Positions 6,616-7,314 of a stretch of 7,314 bases of DNA are shown in pieces. The translations under genes and the position numbers were made by a program. The stretch covers positions 1 through 7,314 of the forward strand of contig CAMJHI010000112.1 in assembly GCA_946405475.1 (NCBI GenBank), in the 5' to 3' direction. The notes under the pieces are model-generated. The model had not been told where the DNA came from. It saw only the letters and a list, made by a program, of their open reading frames with translations, and ran no database searches. Every line of letters starts with the position of its first letter. Positions within the stretch are counted from its first letter, which is position 1. This DNA comes from an uncultured Clostridia bacterium (GTDB taxonomy: Bacteria; Bacillota; Clostridia; Oscillospirales; Acutalibacteraceae).

Positions 6616-6660
6616 CCCTACGGATGCAATGCATTTTGCATACAAAAATTCTTTTCATCA

Positions 6661-6666
6661 AGGAGG
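6661..6666 (+). promoter_or_regulatory. Consensus ribosome binding site of the pilin
   Basis: AGGAGG lies seven bases before the ATG at 6674. It is a perfect anti-Shine-Dalgarno match, as expected for an abundantly made structural protein. Confidence 0.9.
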
Positions 6667-6673
6667 AAAAGCT

Positions 6674-7314
6674 ATGAAAAGAACCAGCAAAATTCTCTTG
6701 GCAATCGTACTGACGTTCGCACTCGTCACGTCCTTTGCCGCCGTCGCTTCGGCCGCTGTTACCTACACGCCGATCAACGGTACCACGTACAACTTCAACA
6801 AGAATCTCGTTGTTGAAAGTGACGCAGCAGTCCCCGCAGCAAGTTTCGAGTTCACCATCGCTCCCGGCACTCCCGTAACGGGTTCTTCTTCCGCGCTTGA
6901 GATCCTGGCCGGCCCCACGGCTGCCAACGCTCCCACGGTCGAAGCCGCTACCTTCACCGGCTCCGAGACCACGACGGCCGGCACGCCGACGGACAACACG
7001 GACACCACCTCCAAGTTCGTCACGGACTCTGTCACCGTCGACTTCACCGGCGTTCAGTTCACCAAGCCCGGCGTGTATCGTTACGTTATTTCCGAAACTC
7101 CGACCACGCTTGCCGGCTTCACGAATGACCCGGTTGCTGACCGTTATCTTGACGTGTTTGTCATTTACAACAATGGCGCCCTTCAAATTCAGGGCTACAC
7201 GCTGAGAAAAGCCGCCACCAACATCAACCCCAGGACCGGCGAATATGAAACGAACCCCGGCGACAAGACCGAAGGCTACACCAACACGTACGCCTGCAAC
7301 GATCTTGAATTCAC
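6674..7314 (+). CDS. Spy0128/FctA-type isopeptide pilin, 3' end outside window
   Basis: The first 213 residues of a secreted structural protein are present. A signal peptide covers about residues 1-27 (basic MKRTSK, hydrophobic core, ASA cleavage site before Ala28). The mature part is rich in Thr, Val, Gly and Pro and has beta-sandwich character. It carries the streptococcal pilin isopeptide-domain pattern: a first strand with Lys43 (FNKNLVVE), the FTKPGVYRYVISET block with Glu141, the DRYLDVFVIYNNG strand (156-168) and GYTNTY with Asn204. By comparison with Spy0128, Lys43 and Asn204 would form an intramolecular isopeptide bond assisted by Glu141. The end of the domain, any further domains, the sorting motif and the C-terminal anchor lie beyond 7314. 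Codons are dominated by ACC, TTC, AAC and GGC, fitting high expression. It is the probable backbone subunit of the pilus built by the sortase at 4712. Confidence 0.85.
   Translation, partial: MKRTSKILLAIVLTFALVTSFAAVASAAVTYTPINGTTYNFNKNLVVESDAAVPAASFEFTIAPGTPVTGSSSALEILAGPTAANAPTVEAATFTGSETTTAGTPTDNTDTTSKFVTDSVTVDFTGVQFTKPGVYRYVISETPTTLAGFTNDPVADRYLDVFVIYNNGALQIQGYTLRKAATNINPRTGEYETNPGDKTEGYTNTYACNDLEF

Noticed and set aside
5996..7186. Open frame of 396 codons on the minus strand across the SipA-like gene, the gap and the pilin
   Set aside because: It crosses two well-supported plus-strand genes and their ribosome binding site, and has no recognisable domain.

Overview
The window holds two unrelated pieces of DNA that meet at about positions 717-737. 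The left piece (1 to about 737) has lower GC: 60-base blocks I counted by hand gave 33% and 42%. It carries an internal fragment of feoB, a ferrous iron transporter, on the minus strand. The right piece is GC-rich (about 65% in a block counted inside sbcD) and carries everything else on the plus strand. feoB and sbcD both lose their 5' ends at this one point. That pattern suggests an assembly chimera, or less likely a real recombination joint, so the left 737 bases should not be used to interpret the rest.

The right piece looks like a GC-rich Firmicute, probably a Clostridia/Oscillospirales-type bacterium. The signs are a clostridial-style SbcCD pair, strong AGGAGG-type ribosome binding sites, sigma-A-like promoters and Gram-positive sortase-pilus genes. 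The assignment is an inference from protein style, not from a search.

Layout of the right piece: a 5'-truncated sbcD (about 717-1667) and complete sbcC (1664-4423) share an ATGA overlap and encode the SbcCD double-strand-break/hairpin nuclease. A strong intrinsic terminator (4503-4533) closes that operon. A new promoter (4545-4573) then drives a class B sortase (4712-5479). An AT-only hairpin sits over the sortase stop codon. It is followed by an 18-bp palindrome, a near-consensus promoter (5574-5602) and a signal-peptidase-I-like membrane protein (5639-6568). A 105-base gap with hairpins leads to a secreted pilin of the Spy0128/FctA isopeptide type (6674 to the window edge, incomplete).

The last three genes form the most interesting part: a pilus assembly locus. 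Its gene content parallels the streptococcal FCT-3 pilus islands (class B sortase as pilin polymerase, SipA signal-peptidase-like protein, FctA backbone pilin). The signal-peptidase-like protein appears to have lost both catalytic residues, as reported for streptococcal SipA. It also carries an unusual long cytoplasmic tail made of 10-residue repeats and a Lys/Pro-rich stretch. The pilin shows a candidate Lys-Glu-Asn isopeptide triad. Genes for tip or basal pilins would be expected to the right of the window.
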